Below are positions 42,669 through 51,710 of a stretch of DNA of 64,000 bases, one piece after another; within the stretch, counting starts at the first letter, position 1; each line of letters opens with the position of its first letter. Below the pieces are notes generated by a model. That model was given only the letters and a program-made list of their open reading frames with translations. It made no database searches and was not told where the DNA came from. Position numbers and translations under genes: made by a program. Source of the DNA: Bacteroidales bacterium UBA5326 (GTDB lineage Bacteria; Bacteroidota; Bacteroidia; Bacteroidales; UBA932); contig DHQY01000013.1 in assembly GCA_002408205.1 (NCBI GenBank), forward strand, positions 1-64,000, in the 5' to 3' direction.

Positions 42669-43843
42669 TGAGAGAACATCTTCTTCATCCTGTCGAAGAA
42701 ATTCCTGTCTTCTTTTGAAGGATTGGGTTTGAAATTTGTCGAATCGCGCAGCTTCGAAAGCAAGTCCTTTTCATCTTTCGAGAGTTTTGCCGGAGTCCAT
42801 ACCTGAACAAAAACCAGAAGATCTCCTGTGCCGTATCCGTTGACTTCCGGCAATCCTTTGCCTCTCAGACGCAACATCCTGCCACTTTGAGTACCCGGAT
42901 CTATTTTAATTCTCACCTTGCCGTCTACCGTGGGAACTTCCACATCGTCTCCCAAAGCCGCCTGTACAAAAGTCACATAAAGAGAATATATTAAATCATT
43001 TCCGTCTCTTTGAAGTTCGGGATGAGGCTCTTCTTCAATGACAACCAACAGGTTACCGTTCACTCCTCCCCGTTTGGGAGCGTTCCCTTTACCGCTAATA
43101 GTCAATTGCATCCCTCCTTCAACTCCCTTTGGAATGGAGAACGAGATTTCTTCGGCCCCTTTAACGACACCTTCTCCGTTGCAGGTTTTGCAGGGCTTGG
43201 TGATCACTTTTCCCTCGCCGTTACATGCGGGACAGGGACTGCTGCTTTGCATCTGCCCCAGGAAGGTGTGGGTCACCCGGGTAAAAACGCCCGTTCCGTT
43301 ACAGGTAGGACAGGTTTTCATATCCGATTCGGACACCGCTCCTTTCCCGTGACAATCAGGACAGGCTTTCAATTTGTTTATTTTTATCACCTTATCGGCT
43401 CCGTGTGCAATTTCTTCCAGGGTAAGCTTTACGCGTATCCGTATATCCGAGCCTCTCCGTACGCCGCGGCGTGAACCCGAACTGCCTCCGAATCCGCCGA
43501 AAGGACTACCTCCGAACGCACCTCCGAATGCACCTCCGAAAATATCTCCGAAACGCGAAAAGATATCATCCATGGTAAAACCGCCTCCGAAACCTCCTGC
43601 CCCGCCGGCACCCATGTTATCGACACCGGCGTGCCCGAACTGATCGTAACGTGCTTTTTTATTAGAGTCGCTAAGCACATCGTACGCTTCGGCAGCCTCC
43701 TTGAATTTTTCCTCGGCCGTCTTGTCTCCGGGATTCTTATCGGGATGGAACTGAATGGCTTTCTTTCTGTAAGCCTTTTTGATATCTTCGGCCGATGCGC
43801 TCTTATCGACACCAAGTACTTCGTAATAATCTCTTTTACTCAT
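42665..43843 (-). CDS. dnaJ: Chaperone DnaJ
   Basis: A 392-residue type I Hsp40 stimulating DnaK. It has the J domain with HPD (FHPDKNPGD), a long Gly/Phe-rich segment with repeated GGAFGG units (about 75-125), and four zinc-finger repeats (CPDCHGKG, CPTCNGTG, CPACNGEG, CKTCNGEG). Substrate-binding C-terminal domains follow. It is third in the dnaK-grpE-dnaJ run, 6 bases after grpE. Confidence 0.98.
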   Translation of the reverse strand: MSKRDYYEVLGVDKSASAEDIKKAYRKKAIQFHPDKNPGDKTAEEKFKEAAEAYDVLSDSNKKARYDQFGHAGVDNMGAGGAGGFGGGFTMDDIFSRFGDIFGGAFGGAFGGSPFGGFGGSSGSRRGVRRGSDIRIRVKLTLEEIAHGADKVIKINKLKACPDCHGKGAVSESDMKTCPTCNGTGVFTRVTHTFLGQMQSSSPCPACNGEGKVITKPCKTCNGEGVVKGAEEISFSIPKGVEGGMQLTISGKGNAPKRGGVNGNLLVVIEEEPHPELQRDGNDLIYSLYVTFVQAALGDDVEVPTVDGKVRIKIDPGTQSGRMLRLRGKGLPEVNGYGTGDLLVFVQVWTPAKLSKDEKDLLSKLRDSTNFKPNPSKEDRNFFDRMKKMFSQ

Positions 43844-43849
43844 ATATTT

Positions 43850-44452
43850 TTATTCGCCCACCACAACGTTGGCGAAACGGATTACTTTGCCGTTTAATGT
43901 ATAACCTTCAAGCACTACATCAACGATTTTACCTTTAAGTTTTTTTTCAGGAGCCGGAATCTTTGCCACGGCAGCATGCAGGTCTGTGTTTAAGGCATGT
44001 CCCTTTGCTTCTATGGGCTTCAGACCTTTTGTCTGAAGGTAGCCGGAAAGCTTATGATAAATAAGTTTTACGCCTTCTACGGAATGGGGATCTGCATTTT
44101 CAATTTGTTCCAGCGTCTGAATGGCCCTCTGGCAATCGTCCAGAACGGGGAGCATCCCTTTGATCACGTCTTCACCGGCAGTGAGAATCAGGTCCAGACG
44201 CTCCCTGGCCGAACGTTTGCGGTAATTGTCAAATTCGGCCTGAAGCCTGAGCAAACGGTCATTCAGTTCGTCTATCCTGGCTTTATTCTGTTCGGGTGGA
44301 GGGGTATCCTGTATCGGTTCCTGCTTATCGGCTGCTGCAGCCTCTGCCGAAGCAGTCTCTGTTGCCGTGGTGTCTCCGGCGGTATCTACTTCCTCTAAAT
44401 GCTGAACATCAGGCTCGTTTTGAGCCTGATGTTTGGTTGTATGTTCGTTCAT
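43850..44452 (-). CDS. grpE: Nucleotide exchange factor GrpE
   Basis: A 200-residue protein that releases ADP from DnaK. The N-terminal third is acidic and Ala/Glu-rich. A long coiled coil follows (ELNDRLLRLQAEFDNYRKRSARERLDL), and the C-terminal beta domain contains VEGVKLIYHKLSGYLQTKGLKPIE and VLEGYTLNGKVIRFANVVV. It starts one base after the dnaK stop and forms one operon with dnaK and dnaJ. Confidence 0.97.
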   Translation of the reverse strand: MNEHTTKHQAQNEPDVQHLEEVDTAGDTTATETASAEAAAADKQEPIQDTPPPEQNKARIDELNDRLLRLQAEFDNYRKRSARERLDLILTAGEDVIKGMLPVLDDCQRAIQTLEQIENADPHSVEGVKLIYHKLSGYLQTKGLKPIEAKGHALNTDLHAAVAKIPAPEKKLKGKIVDVVLEGYTLNGKVIRFANVVVGE

Positions 44453-44453
44453 G

Positions 44454-46379
44454 TTACTTTACCTCTTCAAAATCAACGTCCTTTACTTCGCCATCTTCCT
44501 GTCCGCCTCCGGCAGAAGCGCCCTGGGGTTCGCCTTCAAAAGGATGTGCGGTGGCACCTCCTGCCTGTCCGGACTGTGAAGCCTTGTACATTTCTTCAGA
44601 AGCCGCATGCCAGGCTTTGTTAATAGCTTCCATAGCCTTATCTATAGCCTTAATATCTTGCGATTTATGTGCATTCTTCAAATTGGTGAGAGCTTCTTCA
44701 ATAGGGGCCTTTTTGTCTGCAGGCAGTTTATCTCCATATTCCTTCATTTGTTTTTCGGTCTGGAAAATCATACTGTCGGCGGCGTTGATCTTGTCTATTT
44801 TTTCACGTTCAGCACGGTCGGCTTCTTCGTTAGCCTTGGCCTCGTCGCGCATACGCTTGATCTCTTGCTCGTTAAGCCCGGAAGAGGCTTCAATGCGAAT
44901 CTTCTGTTCTTTACCGGTGCCCTGATCCTTTGCAGAAACGTTCAGAATCCCGTTGGCATCTATATCGAACGAAACCTCAATCTGCGGTATACCACGGGGA
45001 GCCGGAGCTATTCCGTCCAGATGGAACCGGCCAATGGTCTTGTTGGAACTGGCCATGGGACGTTCTCCCTGCAGTACATGTATCTCAACCGAAGGCTGAT
45101 TGTCACTGGCAGTGGAGAATGTCTGTGACTTCCTGGTGGGAATGGTGGTATTGGCCTCAATCAGTTTGGTCATCACACCGCCCAGTGTTTCTATACCCAG
45201 ACTCAAAGGAGTAACATCAAGTAACAATACGTCCTTTACGTCGCCCGAAAGCACACCGCCCTGGATGGCTGCACCTACGGCTACCACTTCGTCGGGGTTC
45301 ACGCCCTTGTTGGGCACTTTGCCAAAGAATTTTTCCACGAGCTGCTGGATAGCGGGAATACGTGTGGATCCGCCTACCAATATTACGTCATCAATATCCG
45401 AAGCCTTAAGTCCGGCATCTGAAAGTGCTTTTCTGCAGGGCTCAACCGTACGTTGAATGAGCGTGTCTGCCAATTGTTCAAATTTGGCACGGGTAAGAGT
45501 TTTCACCAGGTGTTTTGGAACTCCGTCAACCGGCATAATATACGGCAGGTTGATCTCTGTGGAATTCTGGCTCGAAAGTTCGATCTTTGCTTTTTCGGCT
45601 GCTTCTTTAAGACGCTGCAGCGCCATAGGATCTCTGCGAAGGTCCAGTCCGCTGTTCTCCGATGCAAACTCGGATGCAAGCCAGTCAATAACGGTCTGGT
45701 CAAAATCGTCTCCTCCCAGATGGGTGTCGCCGTTGGTAGATTTTACCTCAAAAACACCGTCACCGAGTTCGAGAATGGAAATATCAAAGGTACCGCCACC
45801 CAGGTCATAGACAGCCACTTTCATGTCTTTATGCATTTTATCGAGTCCGTAAGCAAGAGCTGCGGCAGTGGGTTCATTAATGATACGACGTACCTTAAGA
45901 CCGGCAATTTCTCCGGCTTCCTTGGTGGCCTGACGCTGTGAATCGCTAAAATACGCGGGAACCGTAATAACAGCCTCCGTGACTTCCTGTCCGAGAAAAT
46001 CTTCGGCAGTCTTTTTCATTTTTTGAAGGACCATTGCCGATATTTCCTGAGGCGTATACAGCCTGTTGTCAATTTTTACCCTGGGGGTATTATTTTCACC
46101 TTTTTCTACGGAATAAGAAACGCGGGAACGCTCCAGGGCCACTTTGTCGAAAGTCTCACCCATAAAACGCTTAATGGAATAAATGGTTTTTTGAGGATTT
46201 GTAATGGCCTGACGTTTAGCAGGATCACCTATTTTTCGTTCTCCGTTATCGGCAAATGCCACTATGGAAGGAGTTGTCCTTTTGCCTTCCGAATTAATAA
46301 TAACCACCGGTTCATTGCCTTCCATTACGGCAACGCATGAATTGGTAGTACCTAAGTCAATTCCAATTATTTTACCCAT
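44454..46379 (-). CDS. dnaK: Chaperone DnaK (Hsp70)
   Basis: A 641-residue ATP-dependent chaperone. Signatures are IGIDLGTTNSCVAVMEG, VYDLGGGTFDISILE and ILVGGSTRIPAIQQLVEKFFG, with the substrate domain opening at VLLLDVTPLSLGIETLGGVMTKLI and a Gly-rich tail ending VKDVDFEEVK. It heads the operon dnaK-grpE-dnaJ-M23-anmK. No CIRCE element is seen upstream; an imperfect inverted repeat at 46457-46471 is a possible control site. Confidence 0.98.
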   Translation of the reverse strand: MGKIIGIDLGTTNSCVAVMEGNEPVVIINSEGKRTTPSIVAFADNGERKIGDPAKRQAITNPQKTIYSIKRFMGETFDKVALERSRVSYSVEKGENNTPRVKIDNRLYTPQEISAMVLQKMKKTAEDFLGQEVTEAVITVPAYFSDSQRQATKEAGEIAGLKVRRIINEPTAAALAYGLDKMHKDMKVAVYDLGGGTFDISILELGDGVFEVKSTNGDTHLGGDDFDQTVIDWLASEFASENSGLDLRRDPMALQRLKEAAEKAKIELSSQNSTEINLPYIMPVDGVPKHLVKTLTRAKFEQLADTLIQRTVEPCRKALSDAGLKASDIDDVILVGGSTRIPAIQQLVEKFFGKVPNKGVNPDEVVAVGAAIQGGVLSGDVKDVLLLDVTPLSLGIETLGGVMTKLIEANTTIPTRKSQTFSTASDNQPSVEIHVLQGERPMASSNKTIGRFHLDGIAPAPRGIPQIEVSFDIDANGILNVSAKDQGTGKEQKIRIEASSGLNEQEIKRMRDEAKANEEADRAEREKIDKINAADSMIFQTEKQMKEYGDKLPADKKAPIEEALTNLKNAHKSQDIKAIDKAMEAINKAWHAASEEMYKASQSGQAGGATAHPFEGEPQGASAGGGQEDGEVKDVDFEEVK

Positions 46380-46456
46380 AATTTATATATGTTTATTTTA
46401 TTAATTTTTCTTTTGTTTGCCCGTAAACACTCAATTGTTATGCCAAAAGACAGAAC

Positions 46457-46532
46457 CTGCCACCTTGTCAGTTTTTCTTTCCGGTGCCATACCGGAATGT
46501 GACAGATATAACTAACTTTGCCACCATGTCAG
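46457..46532. promoter_or_regulatory. Paired near-identical motifs between dnaK and the RluA-type gene
   Basis: CTGCCACCTTGTCAG (46457-46471) is an imperfect inverted repeat with CTGCCA/TGTCAG arms. It recurs with one change as TGCCACCATGTCAG (46519-46532), over the start codon of the pseudouridine synthase gene. The first copy is 78 bases before the dnaK ATG. A small hairpin CCGGT-GCCAT-ACCGG lies between them (46481-46495). Regulator unknown. Confidence 0.45.
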
Positions 46533-47206
46533 ACAAAAAAAACATCCCCTTATCCGAACGTATCCTCTATGAGGATAACCACATTATTGTTGTAAATAAA
46601 CTGGCGGGCGAAATCGTCCAGGGTGATAAAACAGGAGATATCCCACTGAGCGAAACGCTGAAAGTTTTCATCAGGGAACGCGATAACAAACCGGGAAATG
46701 TTTTTATTGGCGTTCCGCACAGGCTGGACCGCCCGGTAAGCGGTCTGTGTGTTTTCGCTAAAACCTCAAAAGCGCTGGAACGTTTGAATGCCATGTTCAG
46801 CCAGGGAGAAATGCATAAAACTTATCTGGCGCTTGTGGCTGTAAAACCGAAAGCCGATGAGGCCGTTCTTACCCATTACCTTACCCGAAACGAAAAACAG
46901 AACAAATCATATGCGTGGCTTTCACCCCGCCCCGATGCTAAAGAAGCAAGCCTGCGTTACAGGTATCTGAAAAGCACAAAAAGCTATCATCTAATTGAGA
47001 TTGAACTGTATACCGGCAGACATCATCAAATAAGGTGTCAATTGGCTGCTATAGGTTCACCAATAAAAGGAGATTTAAAATACGGAGCGCCCCGTTCCAA
47101 TCCCGACGGAGGTATTTCGCTTCATGCATATCATCTGGAATTCATGCACCCGGTTAAGAAAGAATCTGTAAGCATTACAGCTCCATGGGAACCATGGACG
47201 CAATGA
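46526..47206 (+). CDS. RluA-family rRNA/tRNA pseudouridine synthase
   Basis: A 226-residue enzyme converting uridine to pseudouridine in structured RNA. The catalytic Asp is in PHRLDRPVSGLCVFAKT, with HQIRCQLAAIGSPIKGDLKYGA as second family motif. There is no S4 domain. ATG 46526 is chosen because TAACTTTG, a -7 element, ends at 46520, which leaves almost no leader. The last 32 bases overlap the convergent nnr gene. The target RNA cannot be told. Confidence 0.92.
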   Translation: MSDKKNIPLSERILYEDNHIIVVNKLAGEIVQGDKTGDIPLSETLKVFIRERDNKPGNVFIGVPHRLDRPVSGLCVFAKTSKALERLNAMFSQGEMHKTYLALVAVKPKADEAVLTHYLTRNEKQNKSYAWLSPRPDAKEASLRYRYLKSTKSYHLIEIELYTGRHHQIRCQLAAIGSPIKGDLKYGAPRSNPDGGISLHAYHLEFMHPVKKESVSITAPWEPWTQ

Positions 47207-48668
47207 TATCGCCCGAGATCATAAATGCATGCGTTTTTTCAGCCGCACGGTCTCCGGCCTGTCCGTGAATATAGGCGCCTGCAATAGCAGCCTGTTCGGG
47301 CGGATACCCCTGAGTAAGCAATCCCAGGATAATACCGGTAAGCACATCGCCGCTACCGGCAGTTGCCATGCCGGGATTTCCGGTGGTATTGAACCAGTGG
47401 GGGCCGTCCGGTGTACAAATGAGTGAAAAATGACCTTTCAACAGCAATACTACCCCGAATCTGCGGGAAAATTCAACCGCCTGCATAGCCCGGTCGTATC
47501 CGCTCCCGGCTGCTGGCATACCGGCTGCACAAGCCAGCCTGTCAAATTCTTTGGGATGAGGTGTTAAGACAGTTCCAACGGGAATTTTTGAAAGGTATCC
47601 GGGGGCCGAAGCAATTATATTCAGCGCATCGGCATCGAGCACCAAAGCAGGACGATCAGCCCGTGAAACATACATGTCCAGCAGTTCTCCAAGCATTGCG
47701 GCTGTAGCCCGGTCTGTTCCCAGTCCGGGTCCGGCGCCCACGGCCCGGTAACTCACTCCCCCTGTGGCAATAGTACCGGGAAGGTGTGTTACGCAATCCC
47801 CGTGGTTGTCAAGGGAGAGCATGGCTTCCGGCAACGAGGTATGAAACGGCACTTCGCCCCTGGCAGGGATATGCGCCGTAAGCAATCCGGCTCCTGTACG
47901 CATACAGGCTGCGGCAGACAAAAGCGCAGCTCCCATTTTGCCTTTACTGCCGGCAATAAGCAACGCATGTCCAAAGGTATTTTTATGGGCAAAGGGATTT
48001 CTCTTTGTAGTATATATGGCATCTATGAAAGAAGCGTCTACCGTACGGAATGGAGTCTTAATACGGGAATAATCACCATTGCCCATGCCTATGTCCAGTA
48101 CTTCCCACTCTCCCACATACTTATAATTATCTTCAAAGAAAAAATTCAGTTTGGGAAACTGGAATGTGTAGGTCTTTTGCGCACAAACAATGACTGCATC
48201 CGGAGGAATATTCTCCTGGCCGGGCAACCCGGAAGGAATGTCTACTGCATATACCGGATTGGGAAGTGTATTGATGTCCGTGATCATTTGCCTGAATGTT
48301 CCGGTAATCGGTCTTGAAAGACCGGAGCCCAGCAGTCCGTCTATTACAGGCACACGGGAGTCAAGTGTTTTCAATACCGTTTTCCACTCTTTATCATGCT
48401 GTTCCGGGGTACGTCCGTCGGTCAGATCATGCAGGTACACCTTCCACCCCCGCTGCCGCAAAAGACCGGCCACTCCCCGGGCATCGGCGCCGTTATTTCC
48501 CGGACCGGCAATTACCAGCGCTTCTTCTACAGACGGAACAAAATCCCTGAGAAAGGCGCTGGTAAACGCACGGGCAGCACGGGCAATCAATTCCTCCTCT
48601 GAGGTTCCCGTCTGCGCACAATAGTCTGCATCAATGCTGCGAATATCGTCTGTATAATAAACATTCAT
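47175..48668 (-). CDS. nnr: Bifunctional NAD(P)H-hydrate epimerase / ADP-dependent dehydratase
   Basis: A 497-residue metabolite-repair enzyme. The N-terminal half (1-210) is the YjeF_N epimerase (ALVIAGPGNNGADARGVAGLL). The C-terminal half is the ribokinase-like dehydratase (LIAGSKGKMGAALLSAAACMRTGAGLL, VLTPHPKEFDRL, GNPGMATAGSGDVLTGIILGLL). Together they return damaged NADHX/NADPHX to NAD(P)H. ATG 48668 is used; the upstream TTG at 48674 lies in the nadD stop region. It is downstream of nadD, so NAD synthesis and repair are linked. Confidence 0.95.
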   Translation of the reverse strand: MNVYYTDDIRSIDADYCAQTGTSEEELIARAARAFTSAFLRDFVPSVEEALVIAGPGNNGADARGVAGLLRQRGWKVYLHDLTDGRTPEQHDKEWKTVLKTLDSRVPVIDGLLGSGLSRPITGTFRQMITDINTLPNPVYAVDIPSGLPGQENIPPDAVIVCAQKTYTFQFPKLNFFFEDNYKYVGEWEVLDIGMGNGDYSRIKTPFRTVDASFIDAIYTTKRNPFAHKNTFGHALLIAGSKGKMGAALLSAAACMRTGAGLLTAHIPARGEVPFHTSLPEAMLSLDNHGDCVTHLPGTIATGGVSYRAVGAGPGLGTDRATAAMLGELLDMYVSRADRPALVLDADALNIIASAPGYLSKIPVGTVLTPHPKEFDRLACAAGMPAAGSGYDRAMQAVEFSRRFGVVLLLKGHFSLICTPDGPHWFNTTGNPGMATAGSGDVLTGIILGLLTQGYPPEQAAIAGAYIHGQAGDRAAEKTHAFMISGDIIASMVPMEL

Positions 48669-48670
48669 GG

Positions 48671-49228
48671 TCAAACAAGAAAACCGTTCATGTTCTTTCC
48701 GGCCGCCAGTCCCTCACGTACAAAGGTCGACGAAACATTTATGAGCGGAGCGTCGAGCCGTTTTATTTCCTTTGCCAAATGACCGTATTTGTGCTGCAAG
48801 ACCTGCACGTCCACACCTTCCCTCGGGTAAACATAAATTTCGTAACCGGACAGCAGGAATTTCCATTCATGCCAACTTTCAATAATTGCCAGGTTATCTG
48901 CCCCAATGACAAGTACAAAGGTCATCCCGGGCTCCTTTTTTTCCAGATGACGTAAGGTATTGATCGTATAAAGCGGTTGGGGCAGATGAAATTCGACATC
49001 GGACACTTCAATATCCGGAAGCCTGCCGGCTAACACCCGGCGAATATGTTCCAGCCGTTCCTGCAACACGTATTCGTGTACCTGAACGGGGACTTTCAGC
49101 GGATTCCGTGGCGAAAGGATCATTCTCACCATGTCCAGATCAGTAAACGACACCAGGTAATTGGCAATGGCCAGATGCCCAATATGGAAGGGGTTGAATG
49201 AACCAAAGTATAATCCGCACCTTTTCAT
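48671..49228 (-). CDS. nadD: Nicotinate-nucleotide adenylyltransferase
   Basis: A 185-residue enzyme making deamido-NAD from nicotinate mononucleotide and ATP. GLYFGSFNPFHIGHLAIANYL carries the nucleotidyltransferase HIGH motif, and ISSTFVRE-like NVSSTFVREGLAAGKNM near the C-terminus is the second ATP-binding motif. It lies 2 bases after gmk in the same operon. Confidence 0.94.
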   Translation of the reverse strand: MKRCGLYFGSFNPFHIGHLAIANYLVSFTDLDMVRMILSPRNPLKVPVQVHEYVLQERLEHIRRVLAGRLPDIEVSDVEFHLPQPLYTINTLRHLEKKEPGMTFVLVIGADNLAIIESWHEWKFLLSGYEIYVYPREGVDVQVLQHKYGHLAKEIKRLDAPLINVSSTFVREGLAAGKNMNGFLV

Positions 49229-49230
49229 GA

Positions 49231-49794
49231 TTAATAAATAAATGCGGCTACGATTTCTGTAGCTCTGTCCAGGGTATCCTCCAATTTGTCATTGACCAGT
49301 ATAACGTCAAAACGGGGCGCATCCTGCATTTCAGCAGAGGCTTTGGCTACTCTTTCAGCTATGGCCCTGTCTGAATCGGTCCCGCGTTTGCGCAGTCTTT
49401 CTTCCAGTACGCCGAGCGAAGGAGGTGCAATGAATACAGACAAGGCGGATTTACCGAATTTCTTTTTCAGGTTGATACCGCCCTTGACATCCACGTCAAA
49501 AACAGCTATCTTGTTCCCATTCCATATTCTCTCCAGTTCCAGTTTAAGGGTACCGTAATAGCGGTCCTTATAAACTTCTTCCCATTCAACAAAGGCATCT
49601 TTGGCAATCAGATCACGGAACTCATCTTTGGAAATAAAATAATATTCTTTACCGTTCTCTTCGGTTCCCCGTCTGGGGCGCGTAGTGGCAGTTACAGAGA
49701 AATCAAGTTGCGGAAAAGTTTCCATCAGATGATTAACCACCGTGGATTTACCGGCTCCCGACGGAGCAGAAAAAATAAGCGCTTTATGACTCAT
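49231..49794 (-). CDS. gmk: Guanylate kinase
   Basis: A 187-residue enzyme phosphorylating GMP or dGMP. The P-loop is FSAPSGAGKST, the GMP-binding part TTRPRRGTEENGKEYYFISKDEF, and the lid LEERLRKRGTDSDRAIAERV. Length is standard. It overlaps the creatininase-family gene by 11 bases. Confidence 0.97.
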   Translation of the reverse strand: MSHKALIFSAPSGAGKSTVVNHLMETFPQLDFSVTATTRPRRGTEENGKEYYFISKDEFRDLIAKDAFVEWEEVYKDRYYGTLKLELERIWNGNKIAVFDVDVKGGINLKKKFGKSALSVFIAPPSLGVLEERLRKRGTDSDRAIAERVAKASAEMQDAPRFDVILVNDKLEDTLDRATEIVAAFIY

Positions 49795-50551
49795 ACAGAT
49801 CTCTTTCTGAGGTTACGGCAGCAAAATCGGCTATAAAACCGGCTGCTTTTTCAATACAGTCTTTCACAAACCGGGCACCCTTCGCGGGTGTAGAGGCAGA
49901 AGGATCTCCCACACCGGTATCCCGGGTAACATAAACCCAACGTCTGGGCATCCATGCCCACTTCTCACGCAATCCTTTAATGGCAAAATGCTTTTCTTCA
50001 CCGCTTCCTGCAAAATCCAGCGGTAAAACAAGATCCGGCCTTATGGCCATAATAGAAGAAGTCTCCATTTCGTCTGCGTGATCTCCCGGTTTTTGGAAAT
50101 AATCCGATGCCGGACATATCTTCCACCAATTAATAACACACAGCAGCATATCGGGGAACTTCATGCCCAATTCCCTCACAATGGGCTGGAATATATTTCC
50201 CCCGTGTCCGTTCATGATGATCAGGTGATCCACTCCGTGACGGAGCAATACGGTAATCACATCCTCCAGCAGGGCCATCTGGGTAGAAGGATTCATGTTC
50301 ATACAAAAGGGGACTTCCAGCTGACCGGTATTGACTCCGAAGGGAACGGCGGGCAGAACAAGAGCCCTGGTGCCCTTTTCCCAGGCCAGTGCAGCCGATT
50401 CTTCTGCCAGATATCCGGCAAGAATGGTATCGGTACCGTAAGGCAGGTGATAATTGTGTGCTTCTGTGGCTCCCCAGGGAAGAATGGCTGTGTTGAAATG
50501 CATTTCCCTGACAGTGTGCCAGTTTGTTTCATGTAAGATATACGGCCTCAT
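49784..50551 (-). CDS. Creatininase-family amidohydrolase
   Basis: A 255-residue metal-dependent hydrolase. Family metal ligands are seen in PWGATEAHNYHLPYGTDT, IIMNGHGGN and GDHADEMETSSIM. Members act on creatinine, on formamidopyrimidine intermediates, or on mycofactocin; nothing in the neighbourhood chooses among them, and a plain family label is safest. It is the first gene of the run to gmk, nadD and nnr, with overlap to gmk. Confidence 0.88.
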   Translation of the reverse strand: MRPYILHETNWHTVREMHFNTAILPWGATEAHNYHLPYGTDTILAGYLAEESAALAWEKGTRALVLPAVPFGVNTGQLEVPFCMNMNPSTQMALLEDVITVLLRHGVDHLIIMNGHGGNIFQPIVRELGMKFPDMLLCVINWWKICPASDYFQKPGDHADEMETSSIMAIRPDLVLPLDFAGSGEEKHFAIKGLREKWAWMPRRWVYVTRDTGVGDPSASTPAKGARFVKDCIEKAAGFIADFAAVTSERDLYES

Positions 50552-50571
50552 TACAATAATCGGATTATGAA

Positions 50572-50602
50572 GTTCAAATATAATCTAAAACTCTTATCTT
50601 TG
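50572..50602 (+). promoter_or_regulatory. Promoter of fba
   Basis: TATCTTTG at 50595-50602 is a full -7 match; GTTC at 50572-50575 with a 19-base spacer is a weaker -33. It decides the start of the aldolase at 50657, since the longer frame would begin upstream of the promoter. Confidence 0.6.
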
Positions 50603-50656
50603 TCAACTGAATTATGTAATTTATTTGGGAAAACATCAAATATAAAATTTTATAAT

Positions 50657-51619
50657 ATGGTATCATACAAAGATTTAGGACTGGTCAACACACGTGAAAT
50701 GTTCGCCAGGGCCATTGAAGGCGGATATGCAATTCCTGCTTTCAATTTTAATAATATGGAACAGATGCAGGCCATTATCAGTGCCTGCGTAGAAACCAAA
50801 TCGCCCGTTATCCTCCAGGTTTCGAGCGGTGCACGCAAATACGCGAACCAGACACTCCTTCGCTATATGGCACAGGGGGCTGTTGAGTACGCAAAAGAAC
50901 TGGGCAGCGCCATTCCCATTGTACTCCATCTGGACCACGGCGATTCTTTTGAGATCTGCAAGAACTGTATTGAATACGGATTCTCATCCGTTATGATTGA
51001 CGGTTCACACCTTTCTTACGAAGAAAACGTTGCCCTGACACGTAAAGTAGTGGAATATGCCCATCAGTACGACGTTACCGTAGAAGGCGAACTGGGTGTA
51101 CTGGCCGGTGTGGAAGATGATGTGAAAGCCGAGCATCACACCTATACCCAGCCCCAAGAAGTGGAAGACTTCGTAAAACGTACCGGTGTTGACTCCCTGG
51201 CAATCTCCATCGGGACTTCCCACGGAGCCTTTAAATTTAAACCCGGACAAAAACCCGAAATCCGCCTGGACATTTTGAAAGAAATAGAAAAACGCATTCC
51301 CGGCTTTCCTATTGTTTTGCACGGATCATCGAGTGTGCCCCAGGACATAGTGGCCGAGATCAATCACTACGGAGGCAAACTGAAAGATTCCATTGGCATC
51401 CCGGAAGAACAGCTTCGTGAGGCATCCAAGTCTGCTGTATGCAAGATCAATATCGATTCTGACGGAAGACTGGCCATGACGGCCGCTATCCGCAAAGTGC
51501 TTACAGAGAAACCCGACGAATTCGACCCCCGCAAGTACCTCGGACCGGCCAGGGATAAGCTCAAAGAACTTTACAAGCATAAAGTAATCAACGTATTGGG
51601 ATCTGACAATAAAGCGTAA
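50657..51619 (+). CDS. fba: Class II fructose-bisphosphate aldolase
   Basis: A 320-residue zinc enzyme of glycolysis and gluconeogenesis. Zinc His residues lie in VLHLDHGDSFE and IVLHGSSSVP, with SVMIDGSHLSYEENV, VEGELGVLAGVEDDV and KINIDSDGRLAMTAAIRK as further family motifs. The start MVSYKDLGLVNTREMF is standard; the upstream 30 codons have no similarity and contain the promoter. A strong terminator follows the gene. Confidence 0.97.
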   Translation: MVSYKDLGLVNTREMFARAIEGGYAIPAFNFNNMEQMQAIISACVETKSPVILQVSSGARKYANQTLLRYMAQGAVEYAKELGSAIPIVLHLDHGDSFEICKNCIEYGFSSVMIDGSHLSYEENVALTRKVVEYAHQYDVTVEGELGVLAGVEDDVKAEHHTYTQPQEVEDFVKRTGVDSLAISIGTSHGAFKFKPGQKPEIRLDILKEIEKRIPGFPIVLHGSSSVPQDIVAEINHYGGKLKDSIGIPEEQLREASKSAVCKINIDSDGRLAMTAAIRKVLTEKPDEFDPRKYLGPARDKLKELYKHKVINVLGSDNKA

Positions 51620-51671
51620 TGAAATCCGCTCTTGTCACCGGCTCCGATGGTGGCATGGGTTATTCACCGAT

Positions 51672-51709
51672 CATGGCCTGCCCCTCCACAGAGGCGGCCA
51701 TGTTTTTTT
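51672..51709 (+). terminator. Intrinsic terminator after fba
   Basis: CATGGCC (51672-51678) pairs with GGCCATG (51696-51702), with an inner CCTC/GAGG helix and a CACA loop. Seven T follow (51703-51709). It ends the fba transcript; on the other strand there is no T-tract, so it does not serve the convergent GH53 gene. Confidence 0.9.
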
Positions 51710-51710
51710 A

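Noticed and set aside
44296..44925. Long ORF on the strand opposite dnaK/grpE (209 codons), and similar long ORFs opposite GH3, GH2 and aroA
   Set aside because: These are shadow frames caused by biased codons of the real genes; they have low-complexity Ser/Ala products and no domain.
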